Below are positions 41,146 through 53,984 of a stretch of 64,000 nucleotides of DNA, in pieces. The DNA is from Azolla caroliniana (taxonomy: Eukaryota > Polypodiophyta), in NCBI GenBank assembly GCA_043228905.1, contig JBHGNT010000017.1, forward strand, positions 13,950,001 to 14,014,000, in the 5' to 3' direction. Each line of letters begins with the position of its first letter. Positions within the stretch are counted from its first letter, which is position 1. The notes beneath the pieces are model-generated. The model made no database searches and was not told the DNA's origin. It worked only from the letters and a program-made list of their open reading frames with translations. Position numbers and translations under genes: made by a program.

Positions 41146-41717
41146 GTGTTTTAATTTGGGTTCTCTCATGGTGAACATAACCCTCGAGCAAGGAAATTTT
41201 TTAGCTGGAGAGGTTCATTAGTGCTTACAATGCCTCTGTGTGAGATGGAGGTTGTAGAAATTGACCGTTGAAAATTGTGACAATGTTTGTGTAGGTATCT
41301 TGCAATTTCCTAGTAGTGTGAAGCCCATGCCACCAAGCAACCTTATCCCCTAGTTCTTGACCAAGATAGGCAATCTTCATACTATCTGTATTGGGATAGA
41401 CCTCAAAATGAGGTTCCCATCAGGCAAGGCAGTGTTTTAATTTGGGTTCTCTCATGGTGAACATAACCCTCGAGCAAGGAAATTTTTTAGCTGGAGAGGT
41501 TCATTAGTGCTTACAATGCCTCTGTGTGAGATGGAGGTTGTAGAAATTGACCGTTGAAAATTGTGACAATGTTTGTGTAGGTATCTTGCAATTTCCTAGT
41601 AGTGTGAAGCCCATGCCACCAAGCAACCTTATCCCCTAGTTCTTGACCAAGATAGGCAATCTTCATACTATCTGTATTGGGATAGACCTCAAAATGAGGT
41701 TCCCATCAGGCAAGGCA
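41146..41717. repeat. Perfect 286-bp tandem duplication
   Basis: 41146-41431 and 41432-41717 are identical at every base I compared. Either a very recent duplication or an assembly artefact. Confidence 0.95.
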
Positions 41718-42390
41718 TGTGCAGATTGCTTTGTCGGTTCTCTCTTTTTTTGTCGTAAATTGCTTTATGACAAATGATGGTTCAATTTTACGTTTGTCTG
41801 GTCTATTAGTATCTCATTGCATACTAATGACACATGCTTCTAGAGCTCCATGAGGTTGCCAAAGTTCGGAAATCTCGGTTAAGGTAGAATTAAGAAATTT
41901 TGTATTTGTCAAAAATACAACTTGATTGGGATTGTCCTAGGAGTAGTTCCTTGAATCCCCTCCGCTTGGGAGGATGTCATTGGATGGTCGTTATTATGAG
42001 CTATAATTTCTGACAAAGAAATAAGATAGGATCAAACAAATCGGCATAACATGATGGCGTGATGTAAACATATCAATTGGCAAACATGAATCAATATCAT
42101 GATCTCACGCCAGTACCCCTCTAGGTGTATGAGATGAGGTTCAAGATCAAGTAATTATGGTAACACAAAGGTGTTTTAAAAACCTAAACTATTGGGGAGA
42201 CAAATGAATGTCTTTCCCTGATCTCGATATGGATTTAGAATGCTTAATAGTTTCACTCTAATAGATATTTGTAAGGCATTAGAAAAATTGACTTCGGTAT
42301 TGGTGAATGAAAATATTCTTAAGGTACATTTTGTACTTGATCATGAAAGAAAGGAAGGAATAGCGTTTAGGGGAATGAACAATGTTTCAA

Positions 42391-42500
42391 TGATAATTAA
42401 TTACAATGCAACTAGTAACATAACAAATACATGATCAATCTTGAATGATAATTAATTTCGATGCAACTAGTAACATAACAAATACATGGTCAATCATTCA
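42391..42500. repeat. 55-bp tandem duplication
   Basis: TGATAATTAATT followed by GCAACTAGTAACATAACAAA recurs 55 bp later with a few changes. Confidence 0.85.
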
Positions 42501-43723
42501 AGACATTCGATCTAGGGGAGCAAACTTTCTTCTCCACATTCAACTACAAATCATTGGTTGCAAAAGAGGATGAACAAGTCAAAGCTTCATGGATGCTTCT
42601 ACTCTCTAATGGTAAATACTAGCTAAATAAGTCACTTTCATAACTTTCACATAATCGGGAGTGTTGAGGAAATAAGCTCAAGTTGGGCGTAAATATAGCA
42701 AGTGCAATATACGACTTAACTGTGTACATCCACCAACTAAAGGAATATTTATAGGCCACCCGATACCAAAAAAGCTACACTGAATATTTATTTATTATTA
42801 ATATATGCTAAGACATAGCATAAATGATAGTTCACATCATGACCTCAATACAAGATGTGGCACATGGTTTCCATTATTTATGAACCACCTCCTCGACCCA
42901 TGTATATGAAGAGGATCCCACCTATTGTACATAGTTTTATCTAAAGCTAATATAATTCCCATTGTCTAGAATCTAACCTTCTATCTACTCTTCGCTTTTT
43001 ATATTTGCTTGAGCATAATGATTAAATCAACATCTTAACCTTAGGATACTACTTTCCCCAAATATCAGAATTCTTTATAGTTCACAACAGAATAATCATA
43101 CTTGAGTTTGATATTGCAACAAACCATATTATCAATTGATTGCTCTTGAATTCCTAATGTTGTTTGATCAATGTGTTTATTTGCTTTTTAAGCACAAAAT
43201 GATGCATAGCGGATACGAACATATATGAATTAGGAGAGGATATCAAATGATATAAGTAGAGGATGTAGCAATAAGGAAGTGTACATTGGGTCCTTCTTTT
43301 GTAAGCTATTTAAGCATCACCTTCTGGTCTCTATGTGACAACCTTACCACACAAGTTATAACATTCTTGTCATTAGCTACCTTGTGTAACCTAAAGTTAT
43401 AAATTTGTAAATCTTAATTTATCAAAGTATCTGTATAGAAAGTGAAAGTGAATGGCTTTGTGCCTCTTGTAGGTAGCATATTGTCTTGGCATAGTTACGA
43501 AATGTAATTGGTAGTTTATATAAAAAAACATTCCATACACAGTATACATAATTTATTATTGTAAACATGTCTAAATTGCACATAATGTATTAACATGTCT
43601 AAATTGTAGATAATAATACATGAATGAATGATTTTTTATCTACTAATTTTGAGGGATCCAAAATTATTTTGGTAAGATTGGCAAGTTAGTGTCTCATAAG
43701 TTTAGGCATGTCATTGAGAATAC

Positions 43724-46700
43724 TTAAAGTTGAGGAGGACAAAGTTCAAACAATGGAAAGAATGGGCGAAAATATGATCCAGATAATATTTGTCGAGCAA
43801 GAACTTCATTAGCATGGTCAGTAAGATGAACCCCATCCCAATTGATGTATTCTGATGGATTTACACATGACAATGCAGAAAGAAATTGACCATGCACATG
43901 GTTGCTCATACCACATTGTACTCCAAAGTCAAAATTGTGTTTGCCACCAACTCCACAACATGCACGAGTCGTGTAGTTAAAACCTATATATCAAAATTTT
44001 AATTATTACAAAATTCACCATATTATATTTCAAGACCATACCAATTATATTAAATTGAATCAAATCCAATTATAGTCAAATGCCTATAATGTGTTACACA
44101 ATATTTGTCAAATGCACTATACATATAGTACATGTAATATGTTCAACTTGAATATTCCTTTTGAGGAAGGATTGAATCATATGGTTTGGCAATATTGTAG
44201 TAGGTAAAGGATGATAATCACAACATCTAGATTAAGTGAAACTAGTAAAAAAGTGTGACCCATGATGTAGAAACTTTTTTTTTAATACATTCTAGTTCTG
44301 TTTGTTTGCCGATTATGTGTATTTGACTATTTTTATACGTAGATATTGCTTTGCATTACTATCTCGAGTGAAAACATTACAACATTAATGGCAAGATTGT
44401 TTAATTGGTATTGCTCTTCAAATCACGAAATAATGTGTGAAACCCTAGGGTTTGGTGGTGATCATATATTTGAGCAATATGTTACTTGCAGTACACATAC
44501 AAAAAGTCATTGTACAAGGACGACCCTTTATATCATCTACGAGTGGTAAATGGGAGTCTGAGGATACCTTAGTAGTTATAATGAGTGCTAGAAGGAGCCA
44601 AAAGATGCCTTAAAAAGTCACAAGACTACACTGCAAGTTGGAGAATACTATAGCTTTATCATAGATGTGGCGTATACTACACAAGTTAAATAATGAAGAC
44701 TATACTTTTTACAAAGTTGTAATGCGTTATAGCTAAAATAAAAAAAAGTAGTTGTGTCCAAGACATTGCTCTTCTTAGCACCTTTACGTGGTTTTGTGGC
44801 TTCATATATAATTGAGAATTGAAGGTACTGACAAAGACATTGTATCAATGGTGAATGACGAGTTTAGGATAATGAAGGAAATTAGTAATTGGGTGACAAC
44901 TTTGATGACATATAAAAAGAAGGTAAACAATGCAACTATTGGATAATGGGATGTGTCGATAGGTGTCAATTAGTGTATGCATGCTAAATCGTGGCAAGGT
45001 AGGTAAATGAGCATCAGTAATGACTAGAGTTAAACCCATTACTCTATAACCAACAAAAATGACACTACACTTGTGCAAGGGAGGATGCTATCTACGAAAA
45101 TTGAAAGGGCTTTTTAGAAACACAAGCAATTTAATACTTATAGTGGTCCCACTACTACCTAGCCCTTTAGTCTTTAAGTTTAGAGATACATAATGACTTT
45201 GGGAACCATATGAGAATGAAGCCTATCACACAATTGAGAAGTCTTAGAGAGAATGGGCTACAACACCTTTTTTTGTGTAAGAATTAGATGCAATTAGGCA
45301 GGTATACATACCATAGCGAGGGGCATGTTTGATCATGGAGTATTGGATGTGAAAAGTGTCGACGAATACAATGTCGGAGGTCAGTAACACAGATTGCAAG
45401 CGCCGGAGCTGCTCTCGAAGCAGACGATTGTAGAGTGCGACGGCTTCATTGTAGGGGCGAGCACAACCACACTCGTCTATGTCGCTCATCTTTATGTTGG
45501 CCGCATACTTTGTGAGTGTCATAGGCATGCACCCTTGTGGCCCCAAATCAAGGACCCAAATCCTCCTAGCCCCTTCATCATATAGTGCCTTACGAAAAAT
45601 AAAAATTCCCAACATGGTTGGATCGATTTAGGTCACATCCAATAAGGAAGCATTGGTGACATAAAAGACTTATATTTAAACCCACATTATGATCACATAA
45701 TAAGCTCACACTATACACATTTGTCATAATAGTGATGTCTTTCTTTTTTACTTACTTTAGTGAGTGACTTGACATTTAGCTTGTATTAGAGGAATGGGGA
45801 TTATTTATAGGCCAATCTCTATTAATTCTCTAGGATTTTTTTTAAATCTTTTGGCTGTTTTTATGGACCTAAGTTCCCCTAAACTTTGCAATGAAACGAA
45901 GGAAACTCTTTCAGAATGAATTTCAGCAATCTAGCAAGAAGCTGAAGATTTGGCCCCTTTGTTTTTTTTGTGAAGTATTCTTAGCTCTAAGTTTCTAGAT
46001 TTCTGAGGTTAAATCATAACCTATAAAGCTTCAGCCGAACCATTTACATTTGTATCTAAATTGCATCAAGATTCGGAATTAGACTGGTTTTCATTCGTGT
46101 GTGTATACCGTGATCGCATCGCTTACGGCATTCACTATCTTCGGTAGATAGCTCTTGATTTGTTCGGCGTCCATCTTGAGCTTCATGTAGGCATAGCTGA
46201 AATCGTTGCCTCCGATCCCGAGTATGTAGAGACCGTCCCGAAATGCCCTCACCTCCGGCAAATAATTCGTCCGACCTCCTCCTCCTGCACAAATTGATTC
46301 GATCAAATTTCATGGCATTCACCCGAAGAATTCATTCGATGAATATGGCCATTTCATCCTTCCTCCACAATTTGTTCTCTTAAATTGCACCTCTGGGATG
46401 TAAATCCATTCATCCGAGCCCCCGGATCCATGTCTAATGAATGGAAACATACCCTGAATCGAGAGAGGAGCCCAATCCGATCCATTTTGTATTCGTAACA
46501 AAAAATGGAAAATTACCCAATTCATTGCGTGCTCGGCGGGCCGCAACCTGCAAGACTTGTTGCTTGAAGACTTTGAATTGATTGACTTGAATCGCGAGGC
46601 TCATGGGGCTGATGAAGGAGCCGGGCATGGCGGTCGCCCCAGACGAAGCGAAGTTGGCCCCATCCGAGAAGTTGGAGTCCACAGATTGAAGGAAAGGGCT

Positions 46701-47437
46701 GAGGAATGACTTGCCAAGCCCCTGGGCTGCAAAAATCACAAAGCATTTTGGGAACAATATACTTACACACACACCCCTAAAGATTTATCAAAATCATAAT
46801 GCCTTCCATTATCTACATATATATATGTGTGTAAATGTTTCCATTATATATGTAAAGTTTTCCATTATATATGTAAAGTTTTCCATTATATATAGTAAAA
46901 TTTTCCATTATATATGTAAAACTTGTTTCATGGGGTACCGATGAAGTCGATGAGAAGCCTGCCATCGCTGAAGCGGTTCGCGGGCCTGTGGAAGAAGGTC
47001 TCTCCGTACGGGAACTGCTCCGAATGGGCGATGAATGGGAAGGCCGCCCGGACACCTCCCGTGTCGGACGAAGAATCCCCGAAATTGAATATGGCCGGGA
47101 ACGCACAGCCAGAGGTACCATGGCCATACCCATTGGCATCCTTACTACTATGCCTACGATTAATGCCCGACAATGAGAATGTCTTCATTGACGATCTATC
47201 ATCGCCATCATCATCATCTTCGTAGTTGATCGCCTCATTATCCATATGTATCATGGCATTGTTACTACTACTAATCACTATATTCGCATCATTGATGATT
47301 AGCATTACTAGTAGTAAGGCTATTATTGTATGTATGCTTAATCCATTGCATAAGTAGCTTGTAGTAGTTCCCCATGAGCTATGGTAGTAGCTAGCTGCCC
47401 TGTGACACCTATTGGAAGTTTCATAATCATGGGTCAT
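43724..47437 (-). CDS. GDSL esterase/lipase, five exons, 473 aa
   Basis: Exons on the minus strand: 47437-46939, 46726-46517, 46284-46109, 45588-45312 and 43983-43724. All introns are GT-AG with matching phases (1, 1, 0, 1), giving 1422 nt. Start: the first in-frame ATG at 47437. A hydrophobic segment (about residues 33-48, IIALLLVMLII) acts as signal peptide or anchor, then an acidic stretch EDDDDGDD. Block I is FNFGDSSSDTGG with the nucleophile Ser122. The exon 1-2 join gives DFIAQGLGKSFLSPFL. Block III is GIGGNDF with Asn263; then ARRIWVLDLGPQGCMP, and CCGVGG. Block V is DGVHLT with Asp437 and His440. All catalytic residues are present. These SGNH hydrolases are usually secreted and cleave lipid or acyl-ester substrates; the substrate cannot be predicted. 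Intron 4 (1.3 kb) is the longest. The N-terminal extension before block I (about 120 residues) is longer than usual. Confidence 0.92.
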
Positions 47438-48479
47438 TCTTCTATCCAATTAAATCTATGGTTTTGAATGATGGCCCCCCCTAAATTAAGTAGTGCTTCT
47501 AGTATAGAAGAAGAGGAGGAGGGGAAGATGATGAGGAAGAAGAAGAAGCAAGGAAGAACTGAGTCAATGGGGAGTGTTTTTACCATGTGAACTCATTCAT
47601 GTGCTTGAAGAAGGTAGGTATCATTTACTATGCACATGAACTAGGTTATTATTACACTAAAGAGTAAGTACTTCGTTGTCTAGTCTTCACATTATTGTCA
47701 TCCCAAGAGCCCGTGACAATCACAACCTATACATATATACCAAAAGAGTAGTCTGGTAGTTAATCGAAAAACAATTATATTTGTGGAGATTGTCGTCATG
47801 TCTGTACTTCAGGCCATGGCATTGTGGCAACATGCAATATATCTAAAGGGTACTTTGGTAATTGGGAAAAGATAAGGACATCTCCTGACGCTATTTGTTG
47901 TTCAAGTTGCACATGATTTCACGACTATATATGCGTGTGTGTGAGGGTTTAATAGCCAATGTATAACCATTACACGACTACCGGGAATAAAGTTAGATAG
48001 GGTATGGGGGCTTAGTAACCAACATATAATTAGCTACCATTCCATGTGAAACTACGATGAATAAAGCTAGGTCATGAGAGGAATAACATTGTACGATATT
48101 GGACATATAATTAGCTACCATTGCATGTGAAACCACAATGAATAAAGCTAGCTCATGAGAGGAATGACACCGTATGATATTGGATGACCAAGAGGTTCAA
48201 TGAAGTGATAGAGTTGGATGTCCTTTGACGTATGAAAGCTCGTAGTTTTTCTTTTTGTTTCAAAGACGTGATTTTCAAAAGGATGGTTTCTCACTTAGAA
48301 AGCTTTCGTATTTACCATAACCAAACATGGTATTTCTTCTCTCCCCGCTTTCATGAACATCTTCTTGGCTTTGAAGTATTTCATTCCCCAAGAAGCTTTT
48401 GAGTTTTTCAATCATCTACAAAAGCTCTTTCAATTCTCAGTGATTCTCACAAATGCTAGTACATTAATCTTGTGACCCA
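47438..48479. other. GDSL upstream region and unannotated flank
   Basis: Bases 47438-47650 should hold the GDSL leader and promoter (GA-rich around 47500-47560); no clear TATA was chosen. The rest is non-coding and holds an 81-bp tandem duplication. Confidence 0.4.
48023..48184. repeat. 81-bp tandem duplication
   Basis: CATATAATTAGCTACCATT through GTA(C/T)GATATTGGA is present twice (48023 and 48104) with about ten differences. Confidence 0.85.
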
Positions 48480-48488
48480 TAAAGAATA

Positions 48489-49563
48489 GGGAAAAGTATC
48501 AGGATACCCCTGGAAGTTCATCTATTTACCAGAATGCCCTTGGAAGTTCCAAATTTACCAAACTACCCCTATGTCCAAAAAATACACATTATAAAGTAAT
48601 ACTACACTCAAATCTACAAGCCTTATTTACCAGAGTACCCTTAAACCTAAACTTATTTACCATAATGCCACTATATACCTATTTTGACCAATTTATACCA
48701 CTTTTATTTTTCAAAATACATCATAAATGAAACTAAATTATCCAAATTATATTATATATCAAAAATTTCAATTGAAAAGTCACCTTAAAATCCAATTCTA
48801 TGAATTTACACTGAGTTATATTGGCTTAATCCCATAAAACCAAATTTTGTGATTGAAGTGACCAAATTTTAATCTTAAAACATTTGATCGCACCCCAAAT
48901 TTTACCATTTGGATGCCATTTTGAAGCCAAAATCCATGAATTTGCGAATTCACAAACAATTTGCGGCCAAAATGTTAAACCAAATCTCACGAAAAACTTT
49001 ACTACCAAAATGTCATTTTAAACGAAATCTCACATAACACTTTGCTATTAAAATGCTTTCTTAAACCAAATTTCATGATTTTAAACTAAATTTTGTTAGC
49101 AAAATGCAATCACAACTAAATCTCCTCAATCTCATCAATTTCAAAAATACTCGCAACCCAAAATTAATTATCGAAATGTAATAATTACATGTTAATTTTG
49201 ACGCATCTACAAAAAGTGTAATTCCAAAAATATCCACACAATCAAATATATCTATGGACTCAACAAAATATCTAATAATGCACAAGATAACCCCATATCT
49301 TGATGATGAAGACGATTGATAAACCCAATGAAGAAGAAAGAAAAGAAAGACTATATTGTTAGGTACAAAGGACCCAAAGAATCGCTTAAGTAAAGAAATT
49401 TGTGTTTGAAAGGTATTTTGGTAAATAGGGCTTGTAGATTTGAGTGTATAATTACTTTATAAAGTGTATTTTTTTGGACATAGGGGTAGTTTGGTAAATT
49501 TGGAACTTCTAGGGGCATTTTGGTAAATAAACGAACTTCCAAGGGTATCCTGGTACGTTTCCC
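48489..49563. mobile_element. Mutator-like non-autonomous transposon, 1075 bp
   Basis: Long terminal inverted repeats of about 165 bp: the left begins GGGAAAAGTATCAGGATACC, and the right (reverse complement) GGGAAACGTACCAGGATACC. The arms continue in parallel through TTACCAAACTACCCCTATG to CAAATCTACAAGCC. A 9-bp target duplication flanks it: TAAAGAATA (48480-48488) and TAAAGGATA (49564-49572), one mismatch. Long TIRs starting with G and 9-bp duplications are characteristic of MULEs. The interior has repeated AAATTTCATGA/AAATCTCACGA phrases and no transposase. Confidence 0.88.
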
Positions 49564-49572
49564 TAAAGGATA

Positions 49573-51034
49573 AGGAAAGGGATGAATAAATGGCAGTGAC
49601 TACTCATGAAAGAGCACATAATAAACTCCAAACAAATGACAACAATGAAAGGCATTCGGCAAAGTAAAGACAAAATTCAAGGATATTAGAGTTATTTCCC
49701 CTTTCAATTATTCTCTTAGCAATTGCGGGAAAACTTTGGTTTATCGTCATTATGTTGGCCAAGGACAATAGAGGTATGTATACTATTATAGCTCCAAAGG
49801 TATTAGGGTTCAATATCTTTGGCGCTATCTAAACAAAAAAATCTAATATTATTGTCTCAAAATTCATCACATTGTTTTAATATTTTCTACCTCTCACCAC
49901 AAGCTCTCTCTCTCTCTTTCTCTCTCTCTCTCTTAGAATTGCTTGAAAATCAAGCAAAAAGATCCAAAAGACACATAAAAGCAAAATTTTGTGTTTCAAT
50001 TGGATGCAAGATCGTATCTAGAAAATCAGTTTGGAAGATGGGAAGCAACACACTTGCTTCATGATGCATCGCTAGATTCCTCAGTAAATGAGGCCTTTTG
50101 CAATGCCAATGTGTCATGACATGGGACTAATGTGGACTCGGCTTATGCTTCACACATTATACTACAAATTTATACCATATTCTTCACTGAAAAGGGAAAC
50201 GACACACATCAATACATGTTAGAGTCATCCAATTATCTGCCATCTGAAACCATTGCTTCCACATGACTTAGATCACACACATTGTTATTTGAGACGTGGT
50301 GTTGGGGCACGACTGAAAAGGAAAATTGTCACGGACACACCAACCATGGACTACGACGGAGCATGGATGACGAAAGTGGAACCGGAAGTGACAAGGCTAG
50401 GAACTCTAGAAGTTGTGGGCAACAAGACTATGAAGATAGGAAGCTAGGGTTAACTGGAGAGCATGAAGACAAATATGAAGATGAAGGAGACAATATGGCA
50501 TGCACTGAAAATACTAGATTGATGTGTCAATGACTGGTGTTGAATCCCTTGAAAGGGACCAAAGAGGTTACAAGCATTTATACAAGTTCTAAGATTGAAT
50601 ATCTCTAGAATATACCTTAGAATATTTCTACAATATATTAACAAAAATATGAGCTAAATTATACAATATTAAACTATATTCATGTTCACAAGAGTTTCCA
50701 TATGGTCTAACACAACACTATGTACTAGGTGTGTTATAGGTCGGAGGTTCGAGTCTAGAATGTGACAAAAATGACACACATCAATAAATGTTATCTATAG
50801 AATCTGAAACCTTGCTTCCATGTGACTTAGTAGTCGACTATGCACACTTTGGACACATAAGTGATAGTAAGTTGTTAGATTTCTAAATGTCAAGGCCTAT
50901 GGTTCAAGACTCAACTTTCATGCCTCTCAATATTACACCATACTTTTGTTTTTCCTAATATATTGGATGCCACTCTAGAATGGCCTCCTCCTTCTTCTTC
51001 TTCGCTCTCTCTCACTCTCTTAGAGAGACAATGC
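49573..51034. other. Non-coding stretch with dispersed and direct repeats
   Basis: No gene. A direct repeat starting GACACACATCAATA lies at 50201-50270 and 50773-50831. The segment 50324-50432 matches 6278-6400. B-box-like GGAGGTTCGAGTC at about 50741 suggests a tRNA-derived remnant. CT microsatellites lie at 49905-49933. Confidence 0.5.
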
Positions 51035-52925
51035 CACCAGGCATACTTTCAAGAGCCACGAACTAAGGGGTGGCTCTTTGACTCATTAGTGACCCCTTCC
51101 CTCATGTATGCATCAGTGGTTTGGGCTCCAAGGCTACCATCTTTCATGTGAACGAAATTAGAGCAACCATTGGTGACGATGTTATCACGTCAACTCTGAA
51201 GCAAATCGACAGTACTACATGACATTATTAGAGCAGAGTTCACTTTACCCCCGATGTTAGTAGACGCACTTTTCCAACTCGTCGTTTTTATTCATAGGAT
51301 ACATAGCCAACCACAAGATGGGATATCTCGTCAAGCTTTTGAGGCATCTTAATCACTATATCAATCTGGAGATACTAGCTCTTTAGTATAGCATTGTAGT
51401 GAGTTGGCTTCTTGCAAATGGCCTAGACATTAATAACCTACCTCCCCTTAGGTACAACCATGAGACTAATAACACTTTAATATCTCATGAGGATCGTAAC
51501 AAAATAATACACCAAGAAATATAGAAAATTTACACTCGATATAAATAGATCAACCCTCTAGATCCACTCCCATCTAAAACGTTACATACTATAAGGAACA
51601 CCTTCACACACTTCTGTAAGTTAGGTTTTATTACACGACCAAAATATCTAGATACATTCTTAACAAATACACTAAGGGTTGCCATTGGACAACTTAGAAG
51701 ATCATCTCACCAACTTGAGATTGAGAATGTTCATACCAATGGAGTCCCTTGTTATGTACACATAACGTTGGTGAGGGTAGGTCACTAATATTTACATTAG
51801 TGAAGGGTATGTTCACTATTATTAAAAAGGGGACTAATGATTGGATAGAATGAATGATATGTGCATGCACTATCATGATTTAGACAACCAATGAATAGAG
51901 AGCCTTTTAGAAAGGCACATCTATTCAAGGGGCCTAGGAAAAGGTATAAATATGAGGCTTAGCTACCCTCATAGGAATCACGTCAGAAGGCTGCTGTCGT
52001 AGACACCGGTGGTGCGGGCTAGGCTTTCGTCTCGACGATCGTGTTTATCTCTTCCAAGGTATTAGTCATCCTAATATCCGGCGGTATGGGACGTCGGTGG
52101 TAGGTTGGCTATGTCTAGATCATAGCTCGGGGGTGGTCGGGTGGAACGGGTTCTTCTATCCAATCTATTTTCTTCCTTTTTACTTGATTTGGTCTATTGA
52201 TTAGTAATAGACTCTTAACATCCCTAGAGAGGAAAAGATATGTAGATTATGTCACATGAAGATAGAGGATGAGTATCACTTTACATGCAAGTGTCCAACT
52301 TACACTGAGATAAGGGCAACACAAACATACTCGGCCCCTCTCCCACCCTCCACAAACTATTAGATACTCTAGACACAAATAAATTAGGTAGATATATCTT
52401 AGAGCTAAAACAATAGAGAGAATAAGCTACAAAATGTTAACAAAAACCTTTCTAATATTCACCAACATGTAAAGAATGAAAATTTTCAGGGATAGGGAGA
52501 CAATGAATGTGGACACACCTACACCACTCGGCCTCTCCATTGTTGAAGTAGAAAACCAAAGAACAACTAAATGCCCTTGGATGTCAGGCTTCAAAGCAAC
52601 TCGACGTGATGTAGAAGCAACCAAGAAGATAAGGGAACATGAGTTACACTACCTAGAAGCTATGGTTGGGGTACCACACGGCAACACGCCACACCCAAAT
52701 CGAAACCCTTTGACCTTCCGTTTCTTTTTGAGAGAGTTGGATGAAAATGAAACTAGGCCTAGTACAAAGTCATTTCTTTTATATAATATGTTACCTACAC
52801 CATAACATGCTTTGTACACATGCTATAACTCTTTTGGCTTAAGTTCTATTTTGACCAATTTTGGTCTTAGAAGGCGAACTTAATATATCGTTCTTTCTTT
52901 CTTTCTTCTTTCTCTAGACTCTCTC
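51035..52925 (+). pseudogene. LINE C-terminal coding end and 3' tail, copy B (interrupted)
   Basis: Starts within FQEPRTKGWLFDSLVTPSLM and continues collinear with copy A (15930-17210): LPPMLVDALFQLVVFIHRIH, RVAIGQLRRSSHQLEIEN, [solo LTR 51750-52220], ICRLCHMKIEDEYHFTCKC, and the RRDVEATKKIREHEL region. Many stops and indels. The 3' end again has TATATC followed by TTTC repeats (52885-52912). It extends about 150 bp further 5' than copy A. Confidence 0.82.
51750..52220 (+). mobile_element. Solo LTR, 471 bp, in LINE copy B
   Basis: It starts TGTTATGTACACATAACG and ends CTCTTAACA (TG...CA, 5-bp inverted TGTTA/TAACA). It is flanked by a perfect 5-bp duplication TCCCT (51745-51749 and 52221-52225). 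LINE copy A has no such insertion at the homologous position. It contains TATAAATA (about 51954). No other copy is in this window, so its superfamily is unknown. Orientation is taken from the TATA box. Confidence 0.92.
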
Positions 52926-53984
52926 TCTCTCTCTCATATTTGTTGTTTCTCTGCAAAACATGTTTATGAGGGACTTCATCAACCACATACTCGTATTTCA
53001 AGCCATTATTTTACTACTAAGCCCCTTTTCTTAGGATCAGATGACTTCACATGTACTCTTGCTTGCAACTTACATGTTCTATCTTAAAATCTTTGTCATG
53101 TATTGTGTTGAGAACTTCATAGGAACCTATGGGGAATATCTACAATGCAATCTATGAATATGATATTAAGAAGCTCATATGAATCCCAAATTTGGTGCAC
53201 ATGTAACTGTTCTTATAGTAGTACAACATGTAACAGTTCTTATGGTCTCTTGTATTTGCAACCTAAGACGTAGAAGTAATTAATGGTTCAAAACCACAAG
53301 TAACCTATAAATCCCATTTTTCTAGAATAATAGGATTTGGTAACAGGAAATAGTCAATCATTGGGCGAAGGGTTCATGGTAATCTTATTCTTAATGGAAT
53401 GATTGGAGGTGTGTATATGCATGAGCATGCTGATTTGTGTGAAACCATATGTCATGGACTCTATTTCTTCTAATTTTGAAATGCTTCGCTGTTTTTAAAT
53501 GGTTTGGTGGTTCCGTTTAGGCTTGAGCTTCCTCAGCCGGTTTGAGCTCAATTAGGTTTGGCTTGGGCCTTTCGAAACAGGTTAAGCCTTAACTAGTTTA
53601 GAGATCAGTTTAGTTTAGGCTTGACAGGTTTGTCTTGGACGAGGTCAAACTGGTTAACTGAAACCTAACCATTGCCGATTCCAAGTCGGGATTGACAAAA
53701 CTTGGGTTCGGGCCCGAACCGAGCCGTGAAACCGTGGTGTAACCGGCTCGGTTTATGTAGTTCTAGAGATAAGCAAATGGCTCGAGTTCGGTTCAAGGGT
53801 ACCGTTTGCTGCTTCTCAACCCCAACAATTCCTTCTTTAAGTTTCTGTTGTAAAGAAACACCTGCCAACATAACCCTAATACTTGAAGAAAAATGAATTT
53901 GAGGAACAGATGAGAAGCATTGGATGATTTGCTTTGATTTGATTTAATTATATTTGATCTGATATGGTTTGATTGTATTGAAGA
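52926..53984. other. Upstream region of the PPR gene at 53985
   Basis: No gene. 53500-53760 has GGTTTGGCTTGGGCC/GGTTTAGGCTTG-like degenerate repeats. The TGA at 53979-53981 is in frame with the PPR ATG, so the protein cannot extend upstream without an intron. No TATA was chosen. Confidence 0.45.

Larger units (their letters stand above)
40311..43723. other. 3.4 kb without a supported gene
   Basis: No convincing gene. The minus strand around 41150-41720 has a weak gag-like phrase MKIAYLGQELGDKVAWWHGL within the perfect duplication, possibly a Gypsy gag scrap. The short frame 42240-42434 has no recognisable domain. The duplications at 41146-41717 and 42391-42500 are listed separately. Confidence 0.5.

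Noticed and set aside
41146-41431. Gypsy gag fragment on minus strand (MKIAYLGQELGDKVAWWHGL)
   Set aside because: Only one short gag-like phrase with no zinc knuckle or flanking pol; left as a possibility in the region note.
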